This document shows, one piece after another, positions 24,670 to 34,692 of a DNA stretch of 64,000 bases (positions within the stretch are counted from its first letter, which is position 1; each line of letters begins with the position of its first letter). Origin of the DNA: DATKJS01 sp050015275 (GTDB lineage Bacteria > Acidobacteriota > Aminicenantia > Aminicenantales > Saccharicenantaceae); the NCBI GenBank assembly GCA_050015275.1, contig JBEKBS010000008.1, forward strand, positions 34,225 through 98,224, in the 5' to 3' direction. The translations under genes and the position numbers were made by a program. The notes beneath the pieces were generated by a model. The model saw nothing but the letters and a program-made list of their open reading frames with translations. It was not told where the DNA came from and did not search any database.

Positions 24670-25911
24670 ATGTCCGAGCACGGGCCCGATGAAGCGACCA
24701 GAACGGCCGTGACCCGGCGGCTCTATTTCGAAGACGCCTATGTCCGAGAGTTCGAGGCCGGAGTCCTGGAGAAGAGGACCCACGAGGGGTTTCCGGCCGT
24801 CCTCCTCGATCAGACCTGCTTCTATCCGGAATCAGGCGGCCAGCCGTGGGACAAGGGCACGCTCGGCGGCATCGAGGTCCTCAAGGTCATCGACCTCGGC
24901 GGCGTCATCCTCCACGTGCTCAAGGAAGACGTGCCGGCCGGATCGGTCCGCGGCCGGATCGACTGGCCGACCCGCTTCGACCACATGCAGCAGCACACGG
25001 GACAGCACATCCTGTCGCAGGCTTTTTTCGAGGTCGTCAAGGGAGAGACGCAGTCCTTCCATCTTGGGGCGGACATCTCGACCCTGGAGATCGGTCTCCG
25101 GGCTATCAGCGATGAGGCGCTGGACAGGGTCGAGGACCGGGCGAACTCCGTCGTCTGGGAAGACCGGGAGGTCAAAACATATTTTGTTCCTGAAGAGGAG
25201 ATCGACACTGTCCCGCTCAGGCGTCCGCCGAAAAAGCAGGGCCTTCTCCGGGTCGTCGAGGTCGCGGGCTACGACTATTCCGCCTGCGGCGGGACGCACT
25301 GTCGCCGGTCGGGCGAGGTCGGCTTGATCAAGGTCCTGGGGACGGAAAAGATCCGGGGAAATCTCCGGTTCGATTTCCTCTGCGGCTCCCGGGCCCTCCG
25401 CGATTATAGGATGAAAGACCGGAACGTCCGGAAAATTGCGGGTTTCTTTTCCTCGCTGCCCGGGGACACGGGCGGACAGGTGGAGAAGCTCGCGGCGGAC
25501 TTTAAGGCCTTGAAAAAGCGGGGACGTAGGCTCGAGGAGCGCCTGGCCTTCTTCGAGGCGCGGGAGATCATCGGCGGGACCTCGGGCAGGATCATCTCCG
25601 GCGTGCTCGAGGACAGGACCCCCGAGGAGGCGCGTTCCCTGGCCCTGAACATCATCAGGAGCGGCGAATTTGCCGTCGTCTACGGCGCGGCCGGGGAGAA
25701 CCAGGGACACCTCATCGTCGCCCGCTCCGATTCGCTCGCGACAGACCTTCGGGGACTGCTCCCCATCGTCGGGGCGCTGGTCCTGGTCAAGGGCGGGGGA
25801 GGCCCCTCCCTGGTGGAGCTCGTGACACCGGAGAAAGACAAGCTGGGCTCAGCCGTCGAAGCGGCCCGGGCCTGGCTCGAGGCGGGCGAGGGGAAACCAA
25901 AGACGCCCTGA
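24670..25911 (+). CDS. Alanyl-tRNA editing protein, AlaX type with DHHA1 domain
   Basis: About 413 residues. The N-terminal part matches the AlaRS editing domain: QTCFYPESGGQPWDKG, then the zinc ligands HTGQH (H-x3-H) and CGGTHC (C-x3-H). The C-terminal ~110 residues look like DHHA1 (VVYGAAGENQGHLIVARS, then LVKGGGGPSLVEL). It hydrolyses mischarged Ser- or Gly-tRNA(Ala) in trans. A coiled stretch (KALKKRGRRLEERLAFFEAR) joins the two. This is the longer AlaX form, AlaRS minus the catalytic domain. Start ATG 24670 with GGAGG 8 nt upstream, not the GTG at 24661 that overlaps it. Co-transcribed with rnhC. Confidence 0.9.
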   Translation: MSEHGPDEATRTAVTRRLYFEDAYVREFEAGVLEKRTHEGFPAVLLDQTCFYPESGGQPWDKGTLGGIEVLKVIDLGGVILHVLKEDVPAGSVRGRIDWPTRFDHMQQHTGQHILSQAFFEVVKGETQSFHLGADISTLEIGLRAISDEALDRVEDRANSVVWEDREVKTYFVPEEEIDTVPLRRPPKKQGLLRVVEVAGYDYSACGGTHCRRSGEVGLIKVLGTEKIRGNLRFDFLCGSRALRDYRMKDRNVRKIAGFFSSLPGDTGGQVEKLAADFKALKKRGRRLEERLAFFEAREIIGGTSGRIISGVLEDRTPEEARSLALNIIRSGEFAVVYGAAGENQGHLIVARSDSLATDLRGLLPIVGALVLVKGGGGPSLVELVTPEKDKLGSAVEAARAWLEAGEGKPKTP

Positions 25912-25955
25912 CCCGTGGACCCCGGGACGGGCGGTAAAGCGGAAAGGCCAAAGAG

Positions 25956-26882
25956 ATGAAACGGATCCTCGTCGTCGGCAGCTCCAATACCGACATGATC
26001 ATCAGGGTCCCGCGCATTCCCCGGCCGGGCGAGACGATCCTCGGCGGCGAGTTCTCCATGGCTCCCGGAGGGAAGGGCGCGAACCAGGCTGTGGCCGCGG
26101 CCCGGGCCGGCGGCCGGGTGACGTTCCTGGCCCGCGTCGGGGAGGATGTTTTCGGGGCCCGGGCCATCGCGAACTTCGAGGCCGACGGGATCGACGTCCG
26201 GTTCATCATGAGGGACGGCCGGGCCCCGTCGGGCGTCGCCCTCATCAACGTGGCCGCGAGCGGCGAGAACAGCATTTCCGTGGCCTCCGGGGCCAACGCC
26301 CTTCTCGCCCCCGAAGACATGCAGGGAGCGGAGAGAGCTTTCGAGGGAGCGGATATCGTCCTGATGCCGCTGGAGACTCCCATGGAAACAGTCCGGGCCG
26401 CCGCCAGGATAGCCCGGCTCCGCGGCATCCCCGTCATCCTGAACCCCGCGCCGGCCCAGCCGCTGGAGGACGATTTACTGAGATCCGTAAGCGTCATCAC
26501 GCCGAACGAATCCGAGGTCGAGATCCTGACGGGAATCAAGGCCGGGACGGCCGCCGGCGCCGACCAGGCAGCGGCCTCTCTCCGCGCCCGCGGACCGCGC
26601 CTCGTCATCATCACGATGGGGGATCGGGGTTGTTTCGTCGCTGGAGATGGATTTATAACCATGGTCCCGGCCTTTCAAGTGACGCCGGTCGATACGACGG
26701 CCGCCGGAGATATCTTCAACGGCGCCTTGGCTGTCGCCCTGGCCGAAAAAACGCCGCTCGCCGCCGCCCTCCGGTTTGCCTCTGCCGCCGCGGCCTTGTC
26801 CGTCATGAAACTCGGCGCCCAGCCTTCTGCTCCTACTCGGCAGGAAATCGAGGGCTTTCTGGCGCTTAACTCCCGGGGCTGA
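25956..26882 (+). CDS. rbsK: Ribokinase / PfkB-family sugar kinase
   Basis: 308 residues of the PfkB family. The substrate motif GGKGANQAVAAARAGG lies near residue 38, then TPNESEVEILTG, and the catalytic region VDTTAAGDIFNGALAVAL near 245 with the base Asp. The order and length fit ribokinase, which phosphorylates D-ribose at O5; related nucleoside or sugar kinases cannot be excluded. Cytoplasmic. Forty-four bp after the AlaX gene, same strand, so possibly the last gene of that transcript; it converges on two membrane permeases. No ribose transporter is nearby. Confidence 0.9.
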   Translation: MKRILVVGSSNTDMIIRVPRIPRPGETILGGEFSMAPGGKGANQAVAAARAGGRVTFLARVGEDVFGARAIANFEADGIDVRFIMRDGRAPSGVALINVAASGENSISVASGANALLAPEDMQGAERAFEGADIVLMPLETPMETVRAAARIARLRGIPVILNPAPAQPLEDDLLRSVSVITPNESEVEILTGIKAGTAAGADQAAASLRARGPRLVIITMGDRGCFVAGDGFITMVPAFQVTPVDTTAAGDIFNGALAVALAEKTPLAAALRFASAAAALSVMKLGAQPSAPTRQEIEGFLALNSRG

Positions 26883-26887
26883 TTTTA

Positions 26888-26912
26888 GGAAAACGGGAAG
26901 CTTCCATTTTCC
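26888..26912. repeat. Intergenic inverted repeat between convergent genes
   Basis: GGAAAA-cg-GGAAG pairs with CTTCC-a-TTTTCC around a central AAGCTT. It lies a few bases after the rbsK stop, in the only spacer between convergent transcripts. There is no T tract, so I call it a stem-loop, not a proven terminator. Confidence 0.45.
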
Positions 26913-27009
26913 CCTCCTCGATCCCGGATCTCGCTCGAGGTTCCTTATCCCGGGAATATAGAAACGTCCACCTTTTCTTGAAGAATCCTTTTTTGGTTAC
27001 GAGGGGAGT

Positions 27010-28250
27010 TTATTCGTAACGGAGTGCGACGATGGGATCCATTCTCGCGGCCTTCTGGGCCGGGAAGACACCGAAGAAAAGGCCGATGCCGACCGACACG
27101 GCCAGCCCGACGGCGACCGTCCAGAGGGAGACCGCTGCCGGAAGCGGGGTCGCGACCCGGACGATGAGAGCGATGCCGAACCCGATCAGGACCCCAATCA
27201 GCCCGCCGACGCCCGTCAGGACGATGGCCTCAATCAGGAACTGCTTGAGGATGTCGCCGGACCTGGCCCCGATGGCCTTGCGGATCCCGATCTCGCGCGT
27301 CCGCTCCTTGACGGAGACCAGCATGATGTTCATGACCCCGATCCCGCCGACCAAGAGGCCGATCGAGGAGACGACGATCATGACGAGAAAGGCGGCGCCC
27401 GTGATCTGCTTGTAGAGGCTGATCAGCGTGTCGGTCGTCATGATCGCGAAATCGTCGGGCTTGCCGTAGGGGACCTTGCGGTGCGCGCGCAGGACCTCGC
27501 TGATCTGCTGGATGGTCTCGTCCATCGTCCCCGCCGTCTTGGGGACGGTGATGATCTCCAGCCGGTCCTTCTCGTAGGCGAAGTATTTCATCAGCGTCGT
27601 CAGGGGCAGGCCGACGAAGTTGTCCCGGCTCTGGCCGAACATCTGGCCGCGCTTGTTGAGGACGCCGACGACGGTGAAGCCCTCGTTGCCGACCCGGATC
27701 TCCTTGCCGATGGGGTTGAGGTTGGGGAAGAGGCTGTCGGCGAGCTCGGAGCCGAGGAGACAGACTCTGGCGCTGTGGGTCACCTCGGCCTCGGTGATGA
27801 AGCGGCCCAACCTCGGAAGGTACAATGACATGACCGTCGGCCACTTCTCGTTCATGCCGATGACCATGGCGCTGTCAACCTTGGTGTTCCTGAACTTGAT
27901 CTCGACCTGCTCGAACACGCTGACGCTGACGCTGACAGCGACCGCCTTGACAAGGGTGGCATCTTTTTCGAGGGCCTTGGCATCGTCCAGGGTCAGGTCC
28001 TTGCGGGTCCGCATCTCCTCGTCCATGCGGCCCATCTGGGCCGGCTCGTACTTCATGACGCCGATCATGTCGGACCCGACCGACTGGAGCTCCCGGGTGA
28101 ACGACTTGTTGAGGCCCTGGATGACCGAGACCATGCCGATGACGGTCATGACCCCGATGATGATCCCGAGCATGGTCAGGAACGAGCGGAGCTTGTGGGA
28201 CCGGAGCGAATCGAGGGCCATCCCGAAGATCTCGCGGACGATCTGGAATC

Positions 28251-28254
<4 letters not shown>
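27010..28254 (-). CDS. MacB/FtsX-type ABC transporter permease (second of a pair)
   Basis: 414 residues: TM1 at about 20-42 (FLTMLGIIIGVMTVIGMVSV), a large periplasmic MacB_PCD domain (about 45-285), then three C-terminal TM segments (ending in GLFFGVFPAQKAARMDPIVALRYE), the classical FtsX arrangement. It should form a mechanotransmission-type transporter exporting peptides, toxins or lipoproteins. It overlaps the preceding permease by 4 bp. No ATP-binding partner is encoded next to either permease here; one must be supplied from elsewhere. Its cytoplasmic motif (SVKERTREIGIRKAIGA) is intact, so it can couple to an ATPase. Confidence 0.9.
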
Positions 28255-29486
<1,232 letters not shown>

Positions 29487-29498
29487 GGTCGATTCTCT

Positions 29499-29504
29499 AT
29501 TCTA
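29499..29504 (-). promoter_or_regulatory. -10 box of the permease pair
   Basis: TAGAAT, 12 nt before the ATG at 29486; the -35 at 17 bp is poor (TTTCCG). Confidence 0.5.
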
Positions 29505-29856
29505 CACGATTCATACGGGGCCGGAAAGAAAAGGTTCGAGTTTGAGCTGGACACCCTCTGGATACCAAGATCCTGACATGGCCTTTATGGCGGCCCTCTA
29601 TCCTGAAAAAAAGGACAATTCCGAAGAAAGAGAATGTTGCCCGCCAAGCAATCCCGAAATGATGATCCAGGACCGGGCCACCTTTTTCGCCAAAATTGTC
29701 ATGGCTATCAGGGCTCGGTGGGAAAGTCGAATTCATGAAAACGGAGAGGAAATAACGATAATGAATTGGCACGAAGTTTGCAGGTGTTCTTGGCTAGTTG
29801 AAATCTAAACCAGCCGATACGCAGGGATCGCCTGCGAAAAGGCGAAAGGAGAAGGC
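29505..29856. other. Noncoding gap of lower G+C, no gene recognised
   Basis: About 350 bp between the divergent permease operon and the YXWGXW gene. Short open frames exist on both strands, but none has a credible start, ribosome binding site or protein character. An AAGGAGAAGGC ribosome binding site at the right end belongs to the next gene. I could not identify a convincing promoter pair for that gene. Composition is visibly poorer in G+C than the flanking operons. Confidence 0.5.
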
Positions 29857-30936
29857 ATGATGTTTGGACAAACGGCAGAAAAGGCAAAGTGGCACAGCAA
29901 GCAGGGAGCGATCGAGGAGAAGGCGGTCAGTGGGCGTATCCGTGTCATCGGTTCGCTTCTATTGATCGTGGCCCTGGTGTTCCTGTCGACGGCGTCTTTC
30001 GCGCAAATCTCCGTTGGGATAAGGGTCGGCCTAGCTCCGCCGCCGCTGCCCGATTATGCCCAACCGATGTGCCCGGGCGACGGCTATATCTGGACGCCGG
30101 GATACTGGGCCTGGGACGGCGCCGAATACTATTGGGTCCAGGGCACATGGGTGATGGCTCCGGAACTCGGATACCTCTGGACTCCGGGCTATTGGGGTTG
30201 GGACGGCGAAGGATTTCTTTTCAATGAAGGCTACTGGGGTCCGTCCATAGGTTTCTATGGCGGGATCAACTATGGCTTCGGTTACTTCGGTCATGGTTAT
30301 GAAGGCGGACGCTGGGAAAACGGGCATTTTTTCTACAACAGGTCGTTCAACAACGTCGACGCCCGCAACATCCGCAACGTCTACAATACAAGGGTGAACG
30401 AGGGCAGGATGAACCACGTCAGCTACAACGGCGGTAACGGCGGAATCAACGCCCGCGCCTCCGCTCAAGAAGAGGCCGCCGCTCGTGGGACACATATGGG
30501 GCCTGTAGGCGCTCAGACTCAACATGCGTGGGCTGCCCGCAATAATCCGCAACAAAAGTATTCTGCGAACCGCGGCACGCCGGCAGTTGCTGCGACCTCT
30601 CGCCCCAACCTTGCCGCCCATCCTAAGGACTTGCCGCCCGTCGAACGGCCCGCTGTTCCTAAGACGGGGAACCCGAAGGTGGACCAGCAATACCAGAGGC
30701 AGCAGGAACAGTTAGTCACGAGGCAGAACCAAGAGCGGCAGAAACTCCAGCAGCAGCAGGAAATGGAGCATCAGCGGTTGGCGAAACAGCATTCAAATGC
30801 AGCGAAAACGCAGCAGCTGGAGCAGCGACACCAGCAACAGACGCAGCAATTGCACCAAAAACACACGCAGCAGACGAAGCAGCTGCAGCAGAAACAGAAG
30901 CCAGCTCGCGGCGGGGGGCGCGGCCAGGGTAGTTAA
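29857..30936 (+). CDS. YXWGXW-repeat secreted protein with Gln-rich C-terminus
   Basis: 359 residues. A hydrophobic signal segment lies at residues 30-50 after an unusually long 28-residue N-region. Three aromatic-glycine repeats follow (YIWTPGYWAWDG, YYWVQGTWV, YLWTPGYWGWDG), the YXWGXW/WXXGXW family of exported proteins of unknown function. A Gly/Asn-rich middle is followed by a C-terminal third that is almost all Gln, His and Lys (residues 240-350) and probably coiled or disordered. Codon use and G+C content are lower than in neighbours, and it is isolated by two long spacers, so recent transfer or relaxed selection is possible. ATG 29857 or 29860. Confidence 0.82.
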   Translation: MMFGQTAEKAKWHSKQGAIEEKAVSGRIRVIGSLLLIVALVFLSTASFAQISVGIRVGLAPPPLPDYAQPMCPGDGYIWTPGYWAWDGAEYYWVQGTWVMAPELGYLWTPGYWGWDGEGFLFNEGYWGPSIGFYGGINYGFGYFGHGYEGGRWENGHFFYNRSFNNVDARNIRNVYNTRVNEGRMNHVSYNGGNGGINARASAQEEAAARGTHMGPVGAQTQHAWAARNNPQQKYSANRGTPAVAATSRPNLAAHPKDLPPVERPAVPKTGNPKVDQQYQRQQEQLVTRQNQERQKLQQQQEMEHQRLAKQHSNAAKTQQLEQRHQQQTQQLHQKHTQQTKQLQQKQKPARGGGRGQGS

Positions 30937-30952
30937 ATCGAAGTAATGTAGC

Positions 30953-30983
30953 GCAGGGTTCGCTGTTCAAACCCTGCTGTTTT
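30953..30983 (+). terminator. Probable terminator of the YXWGXW gene
   Basis: An 8-bp stem (GCAGGGTT/AACCCTGC) with a 9-nt loop followed by TGTTTT, beginning 17 bp after the stop codon. The U tract is short and interrupted, so it is a moderate call. Confidence 0.5.
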
Positions 30984-31252
30984 CGCGGTCTATTTTCATC
31001 GGGCATACGATACGATCCAGAAGTGGTATATTCAGGGCGGGGCAGATCAAATTAATAAGAACAATTCGGCGTCGCAACAAAAGGACCGATTTTCCTGTGA
31101 GCGGTTCTTATGGGCGGGCGGTCGCTCCTATCAGGCTTCGGTGTTGGCCTCCGCTTCTTAGTTGGTTGGGCTCGCATGACGTTCCGATTCTTTCCCCCCG
31201 AGCCTCCTGTCTTTCCGTAAGTGCCGCTTCATCCCTAATGGAAGGGGCCGCC
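30984..31252. other. Noncoding gap, nothing recognised
   Basis: About 270 bp between the YXWGXW gene and the rluB promoter. No credible gene, tRNA or repeat found. Its G+C is lower on the left half and rises toward rluB. Confidence 0.5.
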
Positions 31253-31282
31253 TTGACATGGCCCGGGGGGGAAAAACATAAT
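31253..31282 (+). promoter_or_regulatory. Promoter of rluB
   Basis: Perfect TTGACA (31253-31258), 18 bp, CATAAT (31277-31282). The ATG at 31281 overlaps the -10, so the next ATG (31308) is used. Confidence 0.75.
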
Positions 31283-31307
31283 GGTCCCCGAGGAGACGCC
31301 GTCCCGC

Positions 31308-32045
31308 ATGTTCGTCCGCTTGAACAAGTTCCTGGCCCACTCGGGCGTTTGCTCGCGGCGGGAAGCGGACCGCTTCATCGAGGCCGGCCGGGTCAGGGTC
31401 AACGGCCGGGTCGTCGATGAGCTCGGCCAGAAGATTGACCCCGCCCGGGACCGGGTCGACGTCGGCGGCCGGGCGGTCAGGGGAGGGGACGAGCGGCCCG
31501 TCTACATCCTCCTCTTCAAGCCCTCCGGCCGCGTTGTCACGGTCAAGGATCCCTTCGGCCGGCCCACGGTGATGGACCTCCTGCCGAAGCTCCCGGTCCG
31601 GGTCTATCCGGTCGGCCGCCTGGACGCGGAGAGCGAGGGGGCCCTCCTCCTCACCAATGACGGGGAGATGGCCCACCGTCTTACCCATCCCAAGCACGGG
31701 GCCGGCAAGGTCTACGAGGTCAGGGTTGAGGGGGAGCCGCCCGAGGACGACCTGGAGAACCTCCGGCGGGGCGTCTTTCTTGAGGGACGGCGGACGGCGC
31801 TGGCCCGGATCCAGGTCCTGCGGCGGAGCTTGCGGAAAACCCTCCTCCGGGTCGAGATTCACGAGGGACGGAAGCGGGAGATCCGGAAGATGTTCGAAGC
31901 CCTGGGATATCCCGTCAAAGGGCTTCTGCGCGTTCAATTCGCCGGCCTGACGCTCGACGGGCTCCGGCCGGGAGAGTGGCGTTATCTGAAAAAAACCGAA
32001 GTGGCGAGCCTGCGGAAGGCGGCAGGCCTGGCCATCCCCGGTTAA
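31308..32045 (+). CDS. rluB: RluB/RsuA-family 16S/23S rRNA pseudouridine synthase
   Basis: About 245 residues. An S4 RNA-binding domain (LNKFLAHSGVCSRREADRFIEAGRVRVNG) is followed by the pseudouridine synthase core with the catalytic Asp in VGRLDAESEGALLLTNDG, then KVYEVRVEG and GRKREIRKMFEALGYPV. It isomerises a uridine in rRNA, most likely at the RluB or RluE/RsuA type sites; subtype not certain. Start ATG 31308 with GAGGAG 12 nt upstream. Its last four bases overlap the end of the convergent Lon gene. Family assignment is firm. Confidence 0.9.
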   Translation: MFVRLNKFLAHSGVCSRREADRFIEAGRVRVNGRVVDELGQKIDPARDRVDVGGRAVRGGDERPVYILLFKPSGRVVTVKDPFGRPTVMDLLPKLPVRVYPVGRLDAESEGALLLTNDGEMAHRLTHPKHGAGKVYEVRVEGEPPEDDLENLRRGVFLEGRRTALARIQVLRRSLRKTLLRVEIHEGRKREIRKMFEALGYPVKGLLRVQFAGLTLDGLRPGEWRYLKKTEVASLRKAAGLAIPG

Positions 32046-34489
32046 GAATCCGGAGCTTCGCCCTCCCGGCCTTTTTCCTCGGCCTCGGAGAAGGCCTTCC
32101 AGCCCTTGGCCAGCCTCTGGAGTTCTCGGTCCACGAGGAAGTGGACTGTCCCGTCCTCAAACGTCCCGTCTTCCCGGGCTTGGCCGGCCTCGACGCCGGT
32201 CAGGATCTCGATGCCCTCATCGATCGTCTTGACCGGGTAGATGTGGAATTTTCCCTCTTTGACGGCCTGGACGACCTCGGCCCGGAGCATCAGATTCTGG
32301 ACGTTCTGGTGGGGGATGATGACCCCCTGGGTCCCGGTCACTCCCTTGGCCCGGCAGACCTCGAAAAAGCCCTCGATCTTCTCGTTGACGCCGCCGATGG
32401 CTTGGATCTCGCCCTTCTGGTTGAGGGACCCGGTGACCGCGAGATCTTGACGGAGCGGGAGCCCGGACAGGCTGGACAGGATGGCATAGACCTCGGTCGA
32501 TGATGCGCTGTCGCCGTCGACGCCGCCGTAGGATTGTTCGAAGGCGAGAGAGGCCGAGAGGGCGAAGGGCTTCCGGGTCGCGTATTTCCCCCGGAGATAG
32601 CCGCCGAGGATGAGGACGCCTTTGTTATGGGTCGGTCCGCTGAGGTCGGCCTCCCGCTCGATGTTGATGACCCCGGCCCTGCCCATGGCCGTCCGGGCCG
32701 TGATGCGCGTCGGCTTCCCGAACATGAACTGGCCCATGTCGTAGACCGAAAGGCCGTTGACCTGTCCGACAACGCTCCCCTCGGTATCGATCATGATCGT
32801 CCCTTCCTCGATCATCTCCTGGACCTTGTCCTCGTACAGGCTGACCCGCTCGAACCGCTCCCGGATGGCCTGGTCCACGTCCGCGCCGGCGACGGCGGGC
32901 CGGCCGTTCTTCCGGGCCCAGTAGCTCGACTCGCGGATGACGTCGGCGATGACGTGGAAGCGGGTCGAGAGCTTCCGCTGGCGCCCGGCGATCCGGGTGG
33001 CGTATTCGACGAGGGCCGCGATCCCCTCCCTGTCGAAGGAGAGGAGCCCGTCCTCGTGGCAGATCTTCTTGATGAACCGGATGTAGTCGCCGATGGCCTT
33101 CCCGTCCTTGGTCATCTCCGAGTCGAACTCGGCCTTGATCTTGAAGATCTTTTTGAAGTCCTCGTCCTGGAAGTAGAGGAGGTTGAAGATGTACGTGTCG
33201 CCTATCATCACGACCTTGACGTCGCACTTCACGGGCTCCGGCTTGATCCGGGAGGTCGAGAAGAAGTACATCGAGAGATAGTTCTGGATCTCGAAGATCT
33301 GGTTGCGGAGGGTCCTCTTGAGGGTCATCCAGACGCCCGGCTCGACCAAGGCGTCCAGGGCGTTGATGACGAGGTACCCTCCGTTGGCCTTGAGGAAGGA
33401 GCCGGCCTTGATCATCGTGAAATCGGTCTGGCCGGGGCCCATCCGGGAATAGGTGAGCTCGATCGAGCCGAACAGGTTCGTGTAGGTCGGGTTGGTCTCC
33501 ATGATGACCGGGGCCCCCTTCTGGTCCGCGTTGTCGACGAGGAGGTTGACTTGGTAGTCGTGGAATTCGTCCGCCTGGTCCTTGTCCCTGTCGTCCTTCT
33601 TCTGGTTCTTGAAAAGGTCGATCGTCTTGACGAGATTCTGCTCGACGTCGGCCAGGTAAGCCACGATCTTCGGCGAGGGGAACTTGGCCCGCATCTCGTC
33701 GATGCCGCCCTTGATGAGCGGCGAGATGCTCTCCTCGTCCCAGCTCTTGAGGAGGGTCCGGGTCTCCTCGTCGATCTCCTTGAGCTTCTCAAAAAGGGCC
33801 TCGAGCTCAGCCGTCAGCTCTTCGTACTTCGCCTTGAGCCGCTCCAGGGTCTCCTTCGGGATCTTCTTCTCCTTGACCAGCTCCTCGATTTTATTGAACG
33901 GGATGGCCTGCCCCTCGATGACCGGGATGAGGTCCGGCCGGGTGAAGAGGCCCATCTGGACCTGGATCACGGAGAAGCCTTCCTGGGCCACTTGCTCTTC
34001 GAAGCGCTGGAGGATCTCCCGCTGCTTCTTCTGCTGGGCCTCGACCAGGGCGTCCCGTTTGTCGGTATAATACGGGCTCTTGAGGAGGTTCGGGATGCTC
34101 TTGCGGAGCATGTCGATCAGCTTTCCCATGGCCTCACTGAAGACCTTGCCCTGGCCCGCCGGGAGGGTGATGAGGAGGGGCTCGTCGGGGGACTTGAAGT
34201 TGTTGACGTAAAGGATGTCGTCCGGCGTCTTATCGCCCTCCTCGAGCCGTTCCAGAAGCTGCTTGATCGTCGTCGTCCGGCCCGTGCCGACCAGGCCCGT
34301 AATGAAGATGTTGTAGCCGAGGCTCTTGATGTCCAGGCCCGTCTGAATGGCCTTGAGGGCCCTCTCCTGCCCGATGATGTCCTCGCACGCCGGGGCCTCG
34401 TCGCTTGAAGAGAAGGGGATGCCTTCAGGGCAGCAGGTCCAGCGCAGGCGGTCGGGAGGGAGCTCCTCGAATCGCGTCTTCGTTTTCAT
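32042..34489 (-). CDS. Lon-type AAA+ protease (S16, LonB-like without the N-terminal Lon domain)
   Basis: About 815 residues. Walker A-like ITGLVGTGRTTTIKQLL sits near residue 70. A long coiled insertion (about 140-280, KEKKIPKETLERLKAKYEEL) splits the ATPase, as in the AAA_32/LonB-type group. The C-terminal S16 peptidase domain has the catalytic Ser in GGVDGDSASSTE and the catalytic Lys in IGGVNEKIEGFF. It degrades unfolded or regulatory proteins using ATP. No membrane segment, so cytoplasmic, unlike archaeal membrane LonB. Start ATG 34489 with GAGGAGAGG upstream. Confidence 0.9.
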   Translation of the reverse strand: MKTKTRFEELPPDRLRWTCCPEGIPFSSSDEAPACEDIIGQERALKAIQTGLDIKSLGYNIFITGLVGTGRTTTIKQLLERLEEGDKTPDDILYVNNFKSPDEPLLITLPAGQGKVFSEAMGKLIDMLRKSIPNLLKSPYYTDKRDALVEAQQKKQREILQRFEEQVAQEGFSVIQVQMGLFTRPDLIPVIEGQAIPFNKIEELVKEKKIPKETLERLKAKYEELTAELEALFEKLKEIDEETRTLLKSWDEESISPLIKGGIDEMRAKFPSPKIVAYLADVEQNLVKTIDLFKNQKKDDRDKDQADEFHDYQVNLLVDNADQKGAPVIMETNPTYTNLFGSIELTYSRMGPGQTDFTMIKAGSFLKANGGYLVINALDALVEPGVWMTLKRTLRNQIFEIQNYLSMYFFSTSRIKPEPVKCDVKVVMIGDTYIFNLLYFQDEDFKKIFKIKAEFDSEMTKDGKAIGDYIRFIKKICHEDGLLSFDREGIAALVEYATRIAGRQRKLSTRFHVIADVIRESSYWARKNGRPAVAGADVDQAIRERFERVSLYEDKVQEMIEEGTIMIDTEGSVVGQVNGLSVYDMGQFMFGKPTRITARTAMGRAGVINIEREADLSGPTHNKGVLILGGYLRGKYATRKPFALSASLAFEQSYGGVDGDSASSTEVYAILSSLSGLPLRQDLAVTGSLNQKGEIQAIGGVNEKIEGFFEVCRAKGVTGTQGVIIPHQNVQNLMLRAEVVQAVKEGKFHIYPVKTIDEGIEILTGVEAGQAREDGTFEDGTVHFLVDRELQRLAKGWKAFSEAEEKGREGEAPDS

Positions 34490-34632
34490 GATCCTCTCCT
34501 CGTCGGGGATTGGCGGCGCTCCGAATAGGGCCAAGTTATCATAAACCCTTCCGTTGCTCAAGCCGCGGCTCTCGGCGCGACCGTCCGTCCTTCGTCCCCA
34601 TCATCAAGGCCTTTCGGCGGGCCTTCTTTTTG

Positions 34633-34661
34633 GTGCAAAACGCGCCGACATCTGCTAGAAT
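34633..34661 (+). promoter_or_regulatory. Candidate promoter of the acetyltransferase-ribH operon
   Basis: GTGCAA (34633-34638), 17 bp, TAGAAT (34656-34661). The -10 is good, the -35 matches at only three positions. Confidence 0.45.
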
Positions 34662-34692
34662 AAGGCCCGTCCGGACCCGGGAAGGAGAGGTC

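Noticed and set aside
29497..29772. Possible small genes in the spacer before the YXWGXW gene, either strand
   Set aside because: No ribosome binding site, no conserved-looking segments; likely chance frames.
30951..30980. tRNA-like T-arm (GGGTTCGCTGTTCAAACCC)
   Set aside because: No acceptor, D or anticodon stem around it; better explained as a stem-loop after the upstream gene.
34490..34570. Promoter for the Lon-type gene (TTGAGC with TAACTT)
   Set aside because: -10 too degenerate; the true promoter is not clear from sequence.
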